Shown: positions 5,860 to 7,935 of the stretch, in pieces
Layout of the letters: every line of letters starts with the position of its first letter
Numbering within the stretch: the first letter of the stretch is position 1
Origin: Pseudomonadales bacterium
GTDB lineage: Bacteria > Pseudomonadota > Gammaproteobacteria > Pseudomonadales > JAHEIH01
NCBI GenBank assembly: GCA_023255355.1
Contig: JALRIU010000179.1
Location: 1-7,935 of the forward strand
DNA length: 7,935 bases
Reading direction: 5' to 3'
Notes under the pieces: model-generated
The model's input: the letters and a program-made list of their open reading frames with translations, nothing else
Database searches by the model: none
What the model was told of the DNA's origin: nothing
Translations under genes and position numbers: made by a program

Positions 5860-6216
5860 ATGAACGAATTTTTTGATCCCATTCTTGCTAATAAGGATGA
5901 CGAATCGCATGACAATGGTGGCTATGGCTTAGCGGTTGAAACATCAAAACCGCAATTAAAGGCCCCAAGTTTGTACAAGGTCGTTATGCACAATGATGAC
6001 TACACTCCGATGGAGTTTGTTGTCCATGTTTTGGAGCATTTTTTTGGTATGGGGCGTGAGAAGGCGACTCAAATAATGCTCGCGGTTCATACTCAAGGTA
6101 AGGCGACGTGTGGCATATACACGCGTGATGTGGCCGAAACAAAGGCCTATATTGTAAGTGAGTATGCCCAAGAAAATGAGCACCCACTGGTCTGCGATAT
6201 CGAAATTGCAGATTAA
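5860..6216 (+). CDS. clpS: ATP-dependent Clp protease adaptor ClpS
   Basis: ClpS binds proteins with destabilising N-terminal residues (Leu, Phe, Tyr, Trp) and hands them to ClpA, redirecting the ClpAP protease to N-degron substrates. The protein has 118 residues, against 106 in E. coli. The extra length is an acidic, low-complexity N-terminal tail of about 35 residues, the part that in E. coli engages the ClpA pore. The core starts at LYKVVMHNDDYTPMEFVV. The pocket residues Asn45, Asp46, Asp47, Met51 and His77 match E. coli Asn34, Asp35, Asp36, Met40 and His66 with a constant offset of 11. A purine-rich GAGAGAGG stretch precedes the ATG closely. It is followed by clpA after 29 bases on the same strand, a conserved pair that is probably co-transcribed. 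Confidence 0.97.
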   Translation: MNEFFDPILANKDDESHDNGGYGLAVETSKPQLKAPSLYKVVMHNDDYTPMEFVVHVLEHFFGMGREKATQIMLAVHTQGKATCGIYTRDVAETKAYIVSEYAQENEHPLVCDIEIAD

Positions 6217-6245
6217 TTTCGCATTGAGCGTTTAAAGAGGTTTAT

Positions 6246-7935
6246 ATGCTGAGTAAAAATTTAGAGTTGACCCTTAACCAAGCGTTTCGCTTGGCCCGCG
6301 AACGCCACCATGAATTTATGACTGTTGAACATCTGTTATTGGCGTTGCTAGATAATGATGAAGCAGGTGCTGTACTGCGTGCTTGTGGTGCAGATTTAGC
6401 CATATTAGTTGATGATTTAAGCGAGTTTTTAGAGGCGACAACACCGTTAATTCCTGAGGATCAACCGGAGCGTGAAACCCAGCCGACATTGGGTTTTCAG
6501 CGGGTGATTCAGCGTGCGGTTTTTCATGTTCAGTCCTCGGGTCGACAGGAGGTTACTGGTGCCAATGTTTTGGTCGCTCTGTTCAGTGAGCAAGAAAGCC
6601 AGGCCGTTTATTTCTTGAAGCAACAGCGAATTTCTAGAATTGATGTAGTTAATTATATTTCGCACGGTATTTCAAAAATTGAAGGTCAAGATGAGCAAGT
6701 CAATCCTCAAGTTGATAATGAAGACTCAGCTGCTGATAAACAGGAAGCGACACCCTTAGAAAGTTACGCTACAAACTTAAATAAAGAGGCTAGAAAAGGC
6801 AACATTGATCCCCTAATTGGTAGAGATGATGAGCTACTCCGTGTGACTCAGATTTTGTCGCGTCGCAGAAAGAATAATCCGCTTTTAGTTGGTGAAGCTG
6901 GCGTTGGTAAAACGGCAATTGCTGAAGGTTTGGCTAAAAAAATCGTCGATGGTGATGTGCCTGACGTGCTAGAAAATGCCGTGGTTTATTCATTGGATAT
7001 GGGTGCATTATTAGCTGGGACAAAATATCGTGGCGATTTTGAAAAACGTCTTAAAGCACTGTTGGCTGATCTACAGAAACAGGCTAACTCAATTTTGTTT
7101 ATCGATGAGATTCATACCATTATTGGCGCCGGAGCGGCATCCGGTGGTGTAATGGATGCCTCTAACTTGTTGAAGCCAATGCTGAGTTCTGGACAGCTCA
7201 GATGTGTAGGGTCAACAACTTTCCAAGAATATCGTGGTATTTTTGATAAGGATCGTGCATTGTCGCGTCGTTTTCAGAAGGTCGATGTTCTGGAGCCTTC
7301 TGTCGATGATACCTATAAGATCTTGAAAGGCCTTAAAGAGAGATTTGAAGAACACCATGATCTTCGTTACAACGATAAGGCGCTCAGAACCGCCGCTGAA
7401 CTATCGGCACGCTATATTACTGACCGCTTTATGCCTGACAAGGCCATCGATGTTATTGATGAAGCTGGCGCTGCACAGCGTTTAGTCGCGCCAAGTAAGC
7501 GCAAAAAAGTTATTGGCCAGACTGAGATTGAAGCCGTCATTGCGCAAATCGCGCGCATCCCACCAAAAACGGTATCTCGCTCAGATAAGGATTCGTTATT
7601 GAATCTAGAGACCAATTTGCGTCGTGTAGTGTTTGGCCAAGATGCTGCAATTACCGCGTTGTCGACCGCCATTAAAATGTCACGTGCAGGCTTACAGCAA
7701 GGGCAAAAGCCGATTGGCTCTTTCCTATTTTCTGGCCCGACTGGCGTTGGCAAAACAGAGGTAAGTCGGCAGTTGGCAGAAATTCTAGGATTAGAACTTA
7801 TCCGTTTTGATATGTCTGAATATATGGAACGTCACGCAGTCAGCCGTTTGATCGGCGCGCCGCCAGGTTATGTCGGTTTTGATCAAGGCGGTTTATTGAC
7901 CGAAGCGATCACCAAGAAACCACATGCTGTATTAC
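6246..7935 (+). CDS. clpA: ATP-dependent Clp protease ATP-binding subunit ClpA (C-terminus cut by window edge)
   Basis: ClpA is the hexameric AAA+ unfoldase that feeds substrates to the ClpP peptidase. The frame is open from the ATG at 6246 to the window edge, giving 563 codons of an expected 758 or so. Residues 1 to about 140 form the N-domain that docks ClpS, followed by an acidic linker. The first AAA+ domain has Walker A GEAGVGKT at 216–223, pore loop KYRGDFE from 260, and Walker B with Asp287 and Glu288. The second has Walker A GPTGVGKT at 497–504 and pore loop tyrosine 542 in GYVGFDQGG. All are offset by two from the E. coli numbering I remember. The window ends just before the second Walker B motif, so the ClpP-binding IGL-type loop cannot be checked. 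GAGG lies five bases before the ATG. ClpA rather than ClpB or ClpC is indicated by the lack of a middle coiled coil between the domains and by the clpS neighbour. Confidence 0.97.
   Translation, partial: MLSKNLELTLNQAFRLARERHHEFMTVEHLLLALLDNDEAGAVLRACGADLAILVDDLSEFLEATTPLIPEDQPERETQPTLGFQRVIQRAVFHVQSSGRQEVTGANVLVALFSEQESQAVYFLKQQRISRIDVVNYISHGISKIEGQDEQVNPQVDNEDSAADKQEATPLESYATNLNKEARKGNIDPLIGRDDELLRVTQILSRRRKNNPLLVGEAGVGKTAIAEGLAKKIVDGDVPDVLENAVVYSLDMGALLAGTKYRGDFEKRLKALLADLQKQANSILFIDEIHTIIGAGAASGGVMDASNLLKPMLSSGQLRCVGSTTFQEYRGIFDKDRALSRRFQKVDVLEPSVDDTYKILKGLKERFEEHHDLRYNDKALRTAAELSARYITDRFMPDKAIDVIDEAGAAQRLVAPSKRKKVIGQTEIEAVIAQIARIPPKTVSRSDKDSLLNLETNLRRVVFGQDAAITALSTAIKMSRAGLQQGQKPIGSFLFSGPTGVGKTEVSRQLAEILGLELIRFDMSEYMERHAVSRLIGAPPGYVGFDQGGLLTEAITKKPHAVL

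Noticed and set aside
7412..7753. Open frame of 113 codons on the minus strand
   Set aside because: It is antisense to the conserved ClpA region containing the second Walker A motif and resembles no known family.

Overview
This window looks like an ordinary core-chromosome segment of a gammaproteobacterium. Seven protein genes are recognisable, two of them cut by the window edges. The order purB–hflD–mnmA–nudJ–rluE, divergent from icd, is the order I know from Escherichia coli and its relatives. icd next to clpS–clpA is closer to what I recall from Pseudomonas-like and marine gammaproteobacteria, where a small cspD gene usually sits between them; it is absent here. Base composition is moderate. 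I cannot name a genus with confidence.

Left half, minus strand (1–4273). A tight operon starts at rluE (23S rRNA pseudouridine synthase) and runs through nudJ (Nudix pyrophosphatase), mnmA (tRNA 2-thiouridylase) and hflD. Every junction overlaps (ATGA, TAATG, ATGA), which suggests translational coupling. A 91-base tandem array of 7-base units and a separate purB promoter follow. purB (adenylosuccinate lyase) then runs off the left edge, about 18–20 residues short of its expected end.

Centre (4274–4377). A short divergent intergenic region holds candidate -10 elements for rluE and icd that occupy the same few bases on opposite strands.

Right half, plus strand (4378–7935). icd (NADP isocitrate dehydrogenase) is complete and is followed by a second array of the same 7-base repeat family. 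A clpS promoter and leader come next, then clpS (N-degron adaptor) and clpA (AAA+ unfoldase). clpA is cut at the right edge just before its second Walker B motif. ClpS and ClpA act together: ClpS delivers N-end-rule substrates to the ClpAP protease.

The proteins look intact, with their expected catalytic residues in place, and I see no mobile element, phage, CRISPR array, RNA gene or new protein system. The one feature standard annotation would miss is the pair of in-register heptamer arrays at 1405–1495 and about 5638–5707. They share identical units and each lies directly downstream of a gene's stop codon. They look like two copies of a dispersed intergenic repeat family.
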